In this document: one piece after another, positions 43,840 to 52,013 of the stretch
Layout: the number at the start of each line of letters is the position of its first letter
How positions within the stretch are numbered: the first letter of the stretch is position 1
Assembly (NCBI GenBank): GCA_045632305.1
Contig: JAZQWL010000043.1
Coordinates: forward strand, 1 to 64,000
DNA length: 64,000 nt
Source of the DNA: SVTX01 sp045632305
Lineage (GTDB): Bacteria > Bacillota > Clostridia > Oscillospirales > CAG-272
Direction: 5' to 3'
Made by a program: the position numbers and the translations under genes
Notes under the pieces: model-generated
Databases searched by the model: none
What the model saw: only the letters and a program-made list of their open reading frames with translations
Told to the model about the DNA's origin: nothing

Positions 43840-44374
43840 AAAAAATTAAGAATTTTTTAGCGGATATACATTTATACATGAATATGTGTTTATTTATGCA
43901 TATCTTTGCATAATTGTGTGATTTTTTTTAAACAAACAATGGTAAATTTGGGTGTTTAATGCCAATCGTATGACCGCATACGATTGTTTTGCGAATGTAT
44001 TTTGCTATTTTTGTCAACAATACAGCATTAATTTTGAATTTAAGCGTTTTTGGTCAAAAACAAGGCGTTTTGCAAGCTCAACGCCAAAAACTTGCAAAAA
44101 ACTCGAATTTTTTGAGTTTTGGTGAAATTTGGCGGGAGATATTATGCATAAATCAGATCTGCTTTAACAACATGATATGTGGAGGCGGGGATTTTGCCAC
44201 CGATTTTGTAAAAAACCGCAGTATTATTATTCCCCGCTCTGCTTGATTTTATGTCGTATATTTTTTCGGATTTTTTATTTTTACACGCGTATATATTATA
44301 TACAATAAAAATGAAGGGTTTAGCGGGGCTTTTCTGTGGCGTAATGAGTCGCGCAGGGGTGATTAACGCAAAAA
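43840..44374. other. AT-rich intergenic stretch without a recognisable gene
   Basis: No supported gene. It is AT-rich with many short inverted repeats, including a perfect 10-bp hairpin at 43963-43986 (CAATCGTATG with CATACGATTG, loop ACCG) and a TTTTGCAAG/CTTGCAAAA pair near 44067-44101. The palindrome lies about 150 bases upstream of the opp promoter and could be an operator. Open frames on the plus strand here (for example near 43989-44246) have no ribosome-binding site. Confidence 0.6.
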
Positions 44375-44490
44375 GGAGTAGCTTCTGCTACTCCGTACGG
44401 GCACGATTAAAAAAGAGTAGCTTCTGCTACTCCGTACGGGCACGATTAAAAAAGAGTAGCTTTTGCTACTCCGTACGGGAATCTGAACCG
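44375..44490. repeat. Three 39-bp tandem repeats: terminator hairpin plus tRNA-Glu 3' end
   Basis: Units start with the GAGTAGC arm at 44376, 44415 and 44454, exactly 39 bases apart. Each contains GAGTAGC-loop-GCTACTC followed by CCGTACGGG; the first two continue CACGATTAAAAAA. On the minus strand each unit reads as a terminator hairpin followed by TTTTTT, preceded by CCCGTACGG, which is the 3' part of the nearby tRNA-Glu. The third unit continues into AATCTGAACC, the complement of a tRNA T-arm with one extra base. Confidence 0.88.
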
Positions 44491-44491
44491 A

Positions 44492-44788
44492 GATTTGCCA
44501 CGTTGCTTCCGCAACATCAAATGTGGCAAATCAAGAGAAAACGTGGCATTCTCTCCCATTCAAAATGTCTAACTCCGACATTTCTGCACGGTTTTGCCGC
44601 GTTGTTTCCGCGAATATCAAACATCGAACATAAAATTGTACGGGAATCTGAACCGAGGATTGTCGCGTCGCTTCCGCGACATCAAACGCGTCAATCCGAG
44701 AGAATGCGTGGCATTCTCTCCACGTGGAATCGCCAATGTCTAACACCGACATTGCCGATTCCCAAGGGTGCTCGCGCCTGCGCGAGCA
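44492..44788. repeat. Palindromic repeat block, two main copies plus a partial copy
   Basis: Each copy begins with the tRNA-derived CGGGAATCTGAACCGAG. Next come a nested hairpin (44492-44532; 44657-44697), then a hairpin around GAGAGAATG..CATTCTCTC (44698-44720 in copy 2), then a hairpin around AATGTC..GACATT. In copy 2 the last one is a 15-bp stem (44726-44762). The inner stem of the nested hairpin is GTTGC/GCAAC in one copy and GTCGC/GCGAC in the other, a compensatory change. A partial third copy is at about 44587-44640, and a separate 9-bp perfect hairpin is at 44769-44788. No coding gene is supported here. Confidence 0.8.
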
Positions 44789-44789
44789 G

Positions 44790-44884
44790 CAAAAAGAAGA
44801 AGGAGTAGCTTCTGCTACTCCGTACGGGAATCTGAACCCAAATGTGCGCCGATGCTTATCTTGACCTAAGTTTGTTTTGCGCAC
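44790..44884 (-). ncRNA. Possible small RNA or tRNA-like relic between promoter and terminator
   Basis: On the minus strand a TTGCAT/TATAAT promoter (44885-44913, 17-base spacer) precedes about 60 bases and then a terminator hairpin (GGAGTAGC..GCTACTCC, 44802-44821) with a T-rich tail. The RNA would contain a 9-bp stem (AATGTGCGC with GCGCACATT) and the sequence GGTTCAGATTCCCGTACGG, which equals the T-arm and acceptor of tRNA-Glu with one inserted base. It lacks the other arms of a tRNA. It could be a functional small RNA or simply debris of duplicated tRNA genes. Confidence 0.35.
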
Positions 44885-44913
44885 ATTATATCGCATTCGC
44901 GGAGCGAATGCAA
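44885..44913 (-). promoter_or_regulatory. Promoter-like element after tRNA-Glu
   Basis: TTGCAT (44908-44913) and TATAAT (44885-44890) are 17 bases apart on the minus strand. An 8-bp hairpin (GCATTCGC with GCGAATGC) spans the spacer and overlaps the -35. Confidence 0.45.
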
Positions 44914-44948
44914 GTGGGTTCGATTCGGTAAGATCTTCGAAAGACAAA

Positions 44949-44979
44949 AAACAGAGTAGCTTTTGCTACTCTGTTTTTT
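44949..44979 (-). terminator. Terminator of the tRNA-Met/tRNA-Glu transcript
   Basis: ACAGAGTAGC pairs with GCTACTCTGT around a 4-base loop, followed by six T residues on the minus strand. It shares its GAGTAGC/GCTACTC core with the repeat units downstream. Confidence 0.92.
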
Positions 44980-44985
44980 TGTCTT

Positions 44986-45060
44986 TGGTGACCCGTACGG
45001 GAATCGAACCCATGTTACAGCCGTGAAAGGGCCGTGTCTTAACCGCTTGACCAACGGGCC
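44986..45060 (-). tRNA. tRNA-Glu (anticodon TTC)
   Basis: The cloverleaf is read on the minus strand: acceptor GGCCCGT with ACGGGTC (one G-T pair), D-loop sequence GTCAAGCGGTTAAGAC, anticodon loop CTTTCAC with TTC, T-loop TTCGATT, discriminator A and an encoded CCA (44986-44988). It follows tRNA-Met by a few bases, so both come from one precursor. Confidence 0.96.
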
Positions 45061-45063
45061 TTA

Positions 45064-45140
45064 TGGTAGCGGGAATTGGACTTGAACCCATGACCTACCG
45101 GGTATGAACCGGTTGCTCTAGCCAACTGAGCTATCCCGCC
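45064..45140 (-). tRNA. tRNA-Met (anticodon CAT), probably elongator
   Basis: Acceptor GGCGGGA pairs with TCCCGCT (terminal G-T), D-arm is AGCTCAGTTGGCTAGAGC, the anticodon loop TTCATAC gives CAT, and CCA is encoded (45064-45066). The paired first base and the lack of three G-C pairs next to the anticodon loop argue against an initiator. It resembles B. subtilis elongator tRNA-Met; a tRNA-Ile2 read by TilS cannot be fully excluded. The T-stem has one G-A mismatch. Confidence 0.92.
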
Positions 45141-45183
45141 ATATTCGTCCGCTCACTTCGGACGTCGTGTTTACGACTGAATT

Positions 45184-45212
45184 ATTATATCACAAAGAAA
45201 TTTATTTGTCAA
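45184..45212 (-). promoter_or_regulatory. Consensus promoter of the tRNA pair
   Basis: TTGACA (45207-45212) and TATAAT (45184-45189) on the minus strand are 17 bases apart with an extended -10 (TGA). The leader holds two short hairpins. Confidence 0.88.
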
Positions 45213-45261
45213 TACCCTTTTCAAAAAAAATCAAAAAAATTTTTCCTCGGTGTCAACAATT

Positions 45262-45342
45262 CGGGAAAACCCTTTAATTTAAAGGATTTTCCCGTTTTTG
45301 TGTAACTTTTCGGCGCCTCCCCCGATGAAAATTTTCGGGGGA
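45262..45342. other. Two stem-loops after the DUF4340-type gene
   Basis: CGGGAAAACCCTTT pairs with AAAGGATTTTCCCG (45262-45294, one mismatch), with T residues following on the plus strand only. A second hairpin pairs TCCCCCGA with TCGGGGGA (about 45318-45342). They probably form the 3' end of the gliding-type operon. Confidence 0.6.
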
Positions 45343-45359
45343 TTTTCCAAAAATCGAAT

Positions 45360-48300
45360 TTAATACTTGGACGTTGATGTGATCTCCTCGCCGTTTATCA
45401 GCTTCTGCGCATCGGAAATTATCTTCTGCGAAAATGAGCTTAAAACGTAGAACGAGCCGTATGCTGCCTCGGAGCTTGACTCTCCGCCATCGCCCAAAAC
45501 CTCAATGGTTATATAGGCGCGTCTTTCCGTGTACTGATAAAATCTGTAAACGATATTTCTCTCGTTGCCGTAAAGATCGCGTCCGAGAACCGTGAGCTTC
45601 AGTATGCAGGGATTGTTTGCCGTATTATCCTTGAAGCTGTCCATTTCGCGGAATGCCTGCATTTCCTCGTCGGTAAGGTCTGCCATACCCTCGAGAGACG
45701 CGTAAAGAAGTCCTTTATAGAACTGTCTGAAATTATATACCTCATCGCGGGTATTTTGTACGCCCGACTGAGTTACGGTGTCAAATTCATAAGAGAGAGG
45801 GTTGCCGTTGACGTAGACACGGGCGCCCTGAGAATTGGATTTTGTGGGCGACATTACACCCCAATCGCCGCTTTCCTCGTCAATAATTACAAATTCACGA
45901 GTTTCGGTTACGAAATATGCGCCGCGCATCCATACACCGACCGTGTAATCCGATGCGGTTGCATTTTCCCACGCCTTTTTAGAGGCGCGATAGACTTCAA
46001 CTCTGTTGCTTTCATAATTATATCGGATCTTTCCGTTGCCTGTGGAATAGTAGAATTCCTCGTGTGAGCTTACGCCCCCCGCGGAGCTATACTCGGGAGC
46101 TACTCTTACAGCATTTGCCACAAGAGAAGACTCGTTTCTGTCTCCAAAATAAAGTCCGCAGCCGAAATCGTCGATCTGCGACCATTCGCCGCTCGTCTTG
46201 TCGACCAGGATATATTTGCCTTCAGCGGTAACGAAGACGCTTCCGCTGTGCCATGCGCCGTGCTTTGTGTCGGCATATCTCTCTGTGAGTATTTTACCCA
46301 CATAAGAGCTTCTTGATGCAAAGAACATCTGCGCTTTGTCGGTGACAAAATATTCCGAGGAATAGATCACCTCGCCGTTTATCTGGCTTGCGCTGCCTAT
46401 CTGGTTGCCGGACGTATCCGTGAGAACAGCCGTTGCCGCAAGGGAATATCCGCCGCCGCTGTAAATTACGTTATATCCGTAATGGATTATAGCGTCGCTT
46501 TCACCGTCGCCGTCGCGGTCTGCCTCTCCGGTTTCCATAATAATGAATTTTTCATTTTCGGGAGTTCCCTTAACGTAAGGAATGGAGGAGATCATATAGT
46601 CGCCGTAGAAGGTCGGAGCTACCTGATCATTGCCGCAGAACAGAGAATATTTACCCGTCGCGGTCTTCTTTATATCGAATTTTTTGCCGTCGAGAGCGGT
46701 AAAGACGCCGCTCGCTCCCTGAATATACGTTGCGACCTTACTTCCCGAGTTGTCGAAGAAGAAATTTGCGTTGAAATTCGGGGATTCTATTTTAATATCG
46801 GTTATATATCCGATATCGAGCTGAACGTACTGAGTATCGTACCACTTGGAATCGTCCCATTCGAGAAAATCAAGGTACCCCTCGTCGATGAGCACGATCA
46901 TATCGTAGGTGTCGGAATACGCGTAGTAGCATCCGTCGGCATTTTTCTCACTTACCGAGAAGGCGTTATACACATACGACTTATTGCCGTCCTTATCGTT
47001 CGGCGCGTCATGGTAGAGAAATTCAATATAGTATTCCGACTCGTCGAGCTTATATTTTGCTATATCCTCGTCGGTGGGATTGAGCTTTACTACCTCAACA
47101 AACTCCATAAACGCGAGCTTATAGAGCATGCTGTCGATGTTTGAGCTGTTTACGTAATAACCTTTTGTGTATTCAATATGCGAAACGTATGGAATCGTCG
47201 CGTACATTGAGTTTTCACGCTCGGAAAGATCCGAGAAGGAGAAATCACAGATCTTTTTACTGTATTTTTCGAAAATTTCGGCATATTTTTCCTGAAGCTC
47301 GGGGTGGGAAGCAAAATACTCCTCAAGCTCCTCGGCGTTCATGCCTGCGGTATCGTTGGAATGGAGCGCGGAAAATTCCTCTTCTATCTTGGCGTAGTCG
47401 ATATTGGTCGAAACCTTGAAGTTTGACACGTCAAAATAAGAATTCTGCGCCATTGGATAAATTATCATAGGTGTTACGAGCGCTTCAATCGGACGAAGAA
47501 GAATGTCGGAGATTCCGCTCTTGCCGAGAATATAGATTCTGTCGCGCGCCTCTACGGGTACAAGCGAGCCGTTTCCGTCAAGCACCATGCCACCCTCGTA
47601 TTTTGCGTAATATCCCTCGCCCGAAACGATGGGATCTCCGATAATGACCGTATGATACTCGCCCGTCATGGCGGTTATAGTGTATACCGCGGGCTTGTAG
47701 GTATATCTTACGGTTATCTCGTTGCCGTCATCGTCAAGCTCCGTCTTCTCCCTCTCTTCGTCCGTCAAGCCGTATTCGGAGAGATCGACCTTGCCACTGT
47801 CAAGAAGCTTGGGGCTTTTGAGCGTATCCATAGAGAGGGTGTAGCCGCATGCAACCGCAAGTGATGCAAAGGATTCCCGATTATATGAAAGATCCTCTCT
47901 TCCCTTGATGACGAAATTCATATTTTCGTCGCGCAGGAAGGTGTAACCGCCGTGCTCGTTGGATATTTCTATGGATTTTATTATTCTGGACTGATCGGAT
48001 GTGGAAAACTGATCGTACGTCATCTGCTTGAACATGAGAAGCCGTCCCGATGCTCCGCGTATCTCGTCCTTGTGCATATATTTTACGTCGTCGACGTAAA
48101 TTACGTCGAGCACCTCGCCCGTCGCGGGATCTATTTTTATCTGCGTGCCGATTTTGGTCACAAAATAACCGTCGGGGCTTATGTCACACGCCTCTCCGCT
48201 CTTGAAATAGACCGAATAGACGTCGTTATTCTTTTTTAAGTAGTATATTTCACCGTCGATATCAACAAATCGGTAAATGTCTGCAATATAATTGACAACA

Positions 48301-48641
48301 GCGAGCGCGACCGCGAGAAGAATTACGGCGATCACCATAATTATTATCGCTTTTTTCTGCTTTTTTAACATGGAGGATTTCTTTTTTCTTTGTAAAATTA
48401 CACTTTCCTCAAGGATCCATCTTGCGTAAAGCTCGTCGCATTCGAGAATTTTCTGATCGTTATCGAGTATCCTCTCGCCGCCCGTGACCTTTGTGTACCA
48501 TCCGTCGAAGACGTAGCCGCGTCTTTTGGGGGCCGGAAGGGAGAACTCTTCCCCGACCTTTATTTCAATTGATTTTGTATTACATTTTCCGCCTGCAGAA
48601 TTTAGTAAAATACTTTTTACGTTTCCGTCTGTTATAGGCAT
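45360..48641 (-). CDS. DUF4340-type membrane protein with InlB-like repeat domain
   Basis: The 1093-residue protein has no N-terminal signal. Residues about 12-75 match the Listeria/Bacteroides InlB-type repeat (Flg_new), including GYVFDGWYTK. A basic stretch (RKKKSSMLKKQKK) is followed by one membrane segment (about 98-117). The rest is a long soluble region, and its middle part resembles DUF4340 proteins, which often sit beside gliding-type ABC transporter genes. By the positive-inside rule the long part should be outside and the InlB-like domain inside. It is the last gene of the five-gene ABC operon. Function unknown. Confidence 0.75.
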   Translation of the reverse strand: MPITDGNVKSILLNSAGGKCNTKSIEIKVGEEFSLPAPKRRGYVFDGWYTKVTGGERILDNDQKILECDELYARWILEESVILQRKKKSSMLKKQKKAIIIMVIAVILLAVALAVVNYIADIYRFVDIDGEIYYLKKNNDVYSVYFKSGEACDISPDGYFVTKIGTQIKIDPATGEVLDVIYVDDVKYMHKDEIRGASGRLLMFKQMTYDQFSTSDQSRIIKSIEISNEHGGYTFLRDENMNFVIKGREDLSYNRESFASLAVACGYTLSMDTLKSPKLLDSGKVDLSEYGLTDEEREKTELDDDGNEITVRYTYKPAVYTITAMTGEYHTVIIGDPIVSGEGYYAKYEGGMVLDGNGSLVPVEARDRIYILGKSGISDILLRPIEALVTPMIIYPMAQNSYFDVSNFKVSTNIDYAKIEEEFSALHSNDTAGMNAEELEEYFASHPELQEKYAEIFEKYSKKICDFSFSDLSERENSMYATIPYVSHIEYTKGYYVNSSNIDSMLYKLAFMEFVEVVKLNPTDEDIAKYKLDESEYYIEFLYHDAPNDKDGNKSYVYNAFSVSEKNADGCYYAYSDTYDMIVLIDEGYLDFLEWDDSKWYDTQYVQLDIGYITDIKIESPNFNANFFFDNSGSKVATYIQGASGVFTALDGKKFDIKKTATGKYSLFCGNDQVAPTFYGDYMISSIPYVKGTPENEKFIIMETGEADRDGDGESDAIIHYGYNVIYSGGGYSLAATAVLTDTSGNQIGSASQINGEVIYSSEYFVTDKAQMFFASRSSYVGKILTERYADTKHGAWHSGSVFVTAEGKYILVDKTSGEWSQIDDFGCGLYFGDRNESSLVANAVRVAPEYSSAGGVSSHEEFYYSTGNGKIRYNYESNRVEVYRASKKAWENATASDYTVGVWMRGAYFVTETREFVIIDEESGDWGVMSPTKSNSQGARVYVNGNPLSYEFDTVTQSGVQNTRDEVYNFRQFYKGLLYASLEGMADLTDEEMQAFREMDSFKDNTANNPCILKLTVLGRDLYGNERNIVYRFYQYTERRAYITIEVLGDGGESSSEAAYGSFYVLSSFSQKIISDAQKLINGEEITSTSKY

Positions 48642-48668
48642 TTGCGTTTTTCCTTTCAGAGATTGCGC

Positions 48669-50381
48669 TTATTTATTCTTTCTCTTGATGCATACCACAG
48701 CTCCGACGCCAAGAATGAGCGCGGGGGGTATAATTGCCATAATAAGCATATAAGTCGTTGCCTGCTTCTGAGTCAGAAGTCCCCCTTGTATATCGTAAAT
48801 ATAGAAGGGCTTGATGTCAATGTTTACGGGTACGATCTCACGGCTTGTGTGTCTCAGCGCCGAGAGAAGGATATCCGTATTTCCGTAGGATTTTGAGTTG
48901 AGCGCGTCGTTTTTGAAGAAATCTGTCGACGCGGCTGCCAGAACGTAGGACGCATTATTTACGGAATTGTAGCTGTCCTCCTGGATCTCGCGTATCTCCT
49001 CGGTTATCGTCATAAGACTGAAGCGCTTGTTTGCCGACGCCATATCGTACACGTGTCCGTCAAGCATGCTCGTGGCATTTTCGTAGGTCGTGAAGACGTT
49101 GTACATGCTTCTCGATACGCCGTTTTTGTAGTATTTATAGAATTCGTATGATTCGATTCCCTTTTCTTCATCGGGTAAAACGTAGGTGGTCGTGTAGCTG
49201 TCAGGGCGCGCGATGTGTCCTGTGTGGGGGAAAACCGCCTTAGGCGGATAGGAAAGCGAGAGAAGATCCTCGCATATAGATGCGCCACGTCCTTCTGTCG
49301 CGTACTGACCGAGAACCGAGTAGCCGTCGCCGTCCGTATTCATTGCATCGTCGCGTATGATTTGTCCTACGGGCGCGCCTGCAACGTTTTCGCGGGCGAT
49401 CACAACTCCCCATTCCTCCAGATATTCGTCGAGGTTTTTAAGCGCGGGGGTGTCGGGATCGGCTATATACATAAAGCTATTTGATCCGTCAAGGAATCGG
49501 TCGAGCTTTTCAATTTCACTGACTCCGCTCTCGCCGATATTTCCAAATGCGCGAAAATCCTCCTTGGGATTGAAGGTGACTATCATTCTGCAATCTGCGG
49601 GTATTTCGTCGGTCTCAAGGTTGATGGGCTGCGGTATATATCCCGCGCCCTCGATAAGGGACATAAATGCGGTGTATTCGGGATTTATGCCCCCGTCGGG
49701 CATATAGATATCCTCACCGTGATTCGTCGTGATACACAGTATCGGTGCTTCCGCGCGGGTTACCGATAGGATGGAAGAGGCGAATCTCTTTTCACCGTTA
49801 TAAGCCCATGGCGCTTCCGAGTCGGAATTTGCCGTAAAGAACGCCTTGTAGCTGAGCACCGTGTATTCCGAGCCGAATTCAACGATAACGTTCGACGGAT
49901 AGATATTTGCCGCGGACGTTACCTTATATTTCTGAACGGCGGTGGGGTTTTTTTCGATATTTATATAGTCCACGTTGATGTGGTCGGGAAATTCCTTTTC
50001 GAGATGGCGCGCGGTATAGGATATATACCGCATAAGCTCCTCGGATTCGATAAGGTCGCTTTCCGCGCAGAAAATTATGTTGAGCTTAAGATCCTCACCG
50101 TCATTTCCCGAATTTGCCTTATCTATCATGGGGATCGCTTCACGTGCTATGAGGTCGCGCGTGGTATTCGTAAGAGTATACATTGTCGCGTCTATTGTGT
50201 TATATCTCGTTTCGGTAAGATCCGAGACCCAGAGATATTTATACGCAAGAGTGCTGAAGGCAATATTTACTATAAGGACCGCGAGTGCGACTATTGCCGT
50301 TACTACCATTATTTTCCTGCGGCTTTTTCTTTTGCGCTTAACGCTTTTTTCATATTCCGCGATAGCTTCTCTGCTGTCCAT
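48669..50381 (-). CDS. GldG-like ABC transporter auxiliary protein (copy 2)
   Basis: The 570-residue protein has a membrane segment near the N-terminus (about 25-45) after a basic RKRKSRRK stretch and another near the C-terminus (about 545-563), with a large domain outside. The layout and the NIIFCAESD and ITTNHGED regions fit the GldG/ABC_transp_aux family, known as auxiliary subunits of a gliding-linked ABC transporter in Bacteroidota. It resembles the upstream copy in order and motifs (NGEKR, ITxNHGE, TFxPxxD) but is diverged. Function in this organism is unknown. Confidence 0.78.
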   Translation of the reverse strand: MDSREAIAEYEKSVKRKRKSRRKIMVVTAIVALAVLIVNIAFSTLAYKYLWVSDLTETRYNTIDATMYTLTNTTRDLIAREAIPMIDKANSGNDGEDLKLNIIFCAESDLIESEELMRYISYTARHLEKEFPDHINVDYINIEKNPTAVQKYKVTSAANIYPSNVIVEFGSEYTVLSYKAFFTANSDSEAPWAYNGEKRFASSILSVTRAEAPILCITTNHGEDIYMPDGGINPEYTAFMSLIEGAGYIPQPINLETDEIPADCRMIVTFNPKEDFRAFGNIGESGVSEIEKLDRFLDGSNSFMYIADPDTPALKNLDEYLEEWGVVIARENVAGAPVGQIIRDDAMNTDGDGYSVLGQYATEGRGASICEDLLSLSYPPKAVFPHTGHIARPDSYTTTYVLPDEEKGIESYEFYKYYKNGVSRSMYNVFTTYENATSMLDGHVYDMASANKRFSLMTITEEIREIQEDSYNSVNNASYVLAAASTDFFKNDALNSKSYGNTDILLSALRHTSREIVPVNIDIKPFYIYDIQGGLLTQKQATTYMLIMAIIPPALILGVGAVVCIKRKNK

Positions 50382-50448
50382 ACTGTAAATACTCCTTTCT
50401 TTTATTATTTGAGGTTATCAAGACTGTATTCCTTTGATCAATTCTGTT

Positions 50449-51975
50449 TTATGCTCTGTTTTTTCTCTTTATGAGGATCACCGCTCCGATCGTGGCGATG
50501 ATAAGTGAGGGCACTGCCGCGCTGATAATTGTGATCAACGTGGCGTTTTTCACTGTCAGTGTCTTCATTTCGGTGGTTGGGAACGGCTTTGCTACAAGCT
50601 CTGTGGGTGCGTCGGTGTTCCCTGCGCGCTTCGCAATGCATGAAAGCGCCGCGGAGTTACCTAAGGACGCCGACTGTAACGCCTCAGTTCCCGCAAAGGA
50701 CGTTGAGGCGCACGCCATGACCGTTGCGGTTTTACCGTTTTCACATTCTGCTTCCGACAGCGACATAAGTGTAAAGGGCATATCCTTTGTGGATTTCTGT
50801 ACAATTCTTCCGTTTGCCCAGCCCTCAGCGCCGTCGTGAGTGGTAAGGATGGGGGACATTTTTACTTTTCCGTCACCCGAGACGAAGCTGCCGTCACTTC
50901 CCTTCGCAAAGCCCTCCGCGGGCTCGATCGCGGTAGCGCCGCCGAAGATGATTCGTGATTTTATGTTCCCGAGAACGTCATTTGCGGTGTTATTTTCGGC
51001 AACCCTTGCGAATATCGTATATCCGTCGATGCTTGTGGAGTTATTTGCATCCTTGATTTGAATGCATTCCTCAAGTCCTTCGCTGTTTTCACTGTGGAAA
51101 AATTCAATTCCGTATTTTCCAAGCAGGTTTTCAAATTCGTCGAGAGAGCCCGAGAGGAAGGTATCCGCAGACGCGAAAAACCAGAGATTACCACCGTTTT
51201 GGAGGTAGCTTTCGAGCTTTTGCTTCTCGGAGATGCCCGATATTGAGCTTTTTTGTGTAAGATCCTGTCTCGGATCGAAGGTTACAAGAAGCTGACAGTC
51301 ATCGGGGATATCGTAGGACATAAGGTCGAGATAGGTGTAATTGTAGCCCGCGTCCGCAAGCATGTAGAGAAGCTCGTAGCTCTCGACCGTCTCGCCGTGA
51401 TTTACGGTAATATAGCACATGGGGTTATTTTCTCTTACAACCTTAAGAAGTCCTGCGGCAATTCTCTTTTCGCCGTTGTATGCCGTGGCAATCTGCGTCT
51501 GCTCGTTCCACAAATAGAAGTCCGATCGCGATATTACCTCGCATCTGTCACCGTAAACGACGGCAACGTCGGTCGAGCTTTTAACCCCGTATTTTCTTGC
51601 AAGCTTCGGGTTTTCCCATGCGTTGAGAAAATCTACGCGTATTTTTCCATCGAACGCCTCCTCGATCATTTTGGCGGATGTGAGAATGTTTTTTGAATCC
51701 TCGTCCGCTTCGATTACCCCGGCGTCGTCACAGAAATATATGGTTACGCTATCCCCGTCGGGAATTTTTTTGATAACCGTGTTTTCAATATAATCTATAC
51801 AAGCGTCTGTCACGTCGTACGTGGGATCGTTCGACAGCCGCGTGTACAGAGAAAATTTGTACGCAAGCGCCGTGAATGCGACGTTGAATATTATCACCGC
51901 CGCCAGAGTCAGCATTGTTACGGTAAGGGATACCGCGCCAAGCTTCAGCTTGCGATTATTTATTTTTCTTTTCAT
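50449..51975 (-). CDS. GldG-like ABC transporter auxiliary protein (copy 1)
   Basis: The 508-residue protein has an N-terminal membrane segment (about 14-36), an external domain with YNGEKRIA, CYITVNHGE and LVTFDPRQDL, and a C-terminal membrane segment (about 480-503) followed by KRKNRA. These features match the GldG/ABC_transp_aux family. It lies between the permease gene and a second GldG-like gene. Two such genes in tandem suggest a heteromeric complex. Confidence 0.78.
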   Translation of the reverse strand: MKRKINNRKLKLGAVSLTVTMLTLAAVIIFNVAFTALAYKFSLYTRLSNDPTYDVTDACIDYIENTVIKKIPDGDSVTIYFCDDAGVIEADEDSKNILTSAKMIEEAFDGKIRVDFLNAWENPKLARKYGVKSSTDVAVVYGDRCEVISRSDFYLWNEQTQIATAYNGEKRIAAGLLKVVRENNPMCYITVNHGETVESYELLYMLADAGYNYTYLDLMSYDIPDDCQLLVTFDPRQDLTQKSSISGISEKQKLESYLQNGGNLWFFASADTFLSGSLDEFENLLGKYGIEFFHSENSEGLEECIQIKDANNSTSIDGYTIFARVAENNTANDVLGNIKSRIIFGGATAIEPAEGFAKGSDGSFVSGDGKVKMSPILTTHDGAEGWANGRIVQKSTKDMPFTLMSLSEAECENGKTATVMACASTSFAGTEALQSASLGNSAALSCIAKRAGNTDAPTELVAKPFPTTEMKTLTVKNATLITIISAAVPSLIIATIGAVILIKRKNRA

Positions 51976-52013
51976 TGGCTTTTATGCTCCAAAAACAGTT
52001 TTATAGATTGAAA

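Noticed and set aside
44375..44490. CRISPR-like appearance of three regularly spaced repeats
   Set aside because: The whole 39-bp unit is repeated, including what would be spacers, and no cas genes are present.
44251..44947. Open frames on both strands across the tRNA-derived repeat region
   Set aside because: They run through terminators, palindromes and tRNA fragments and lack ribosome-binding sites, so the region is treated as non-coding repeats.
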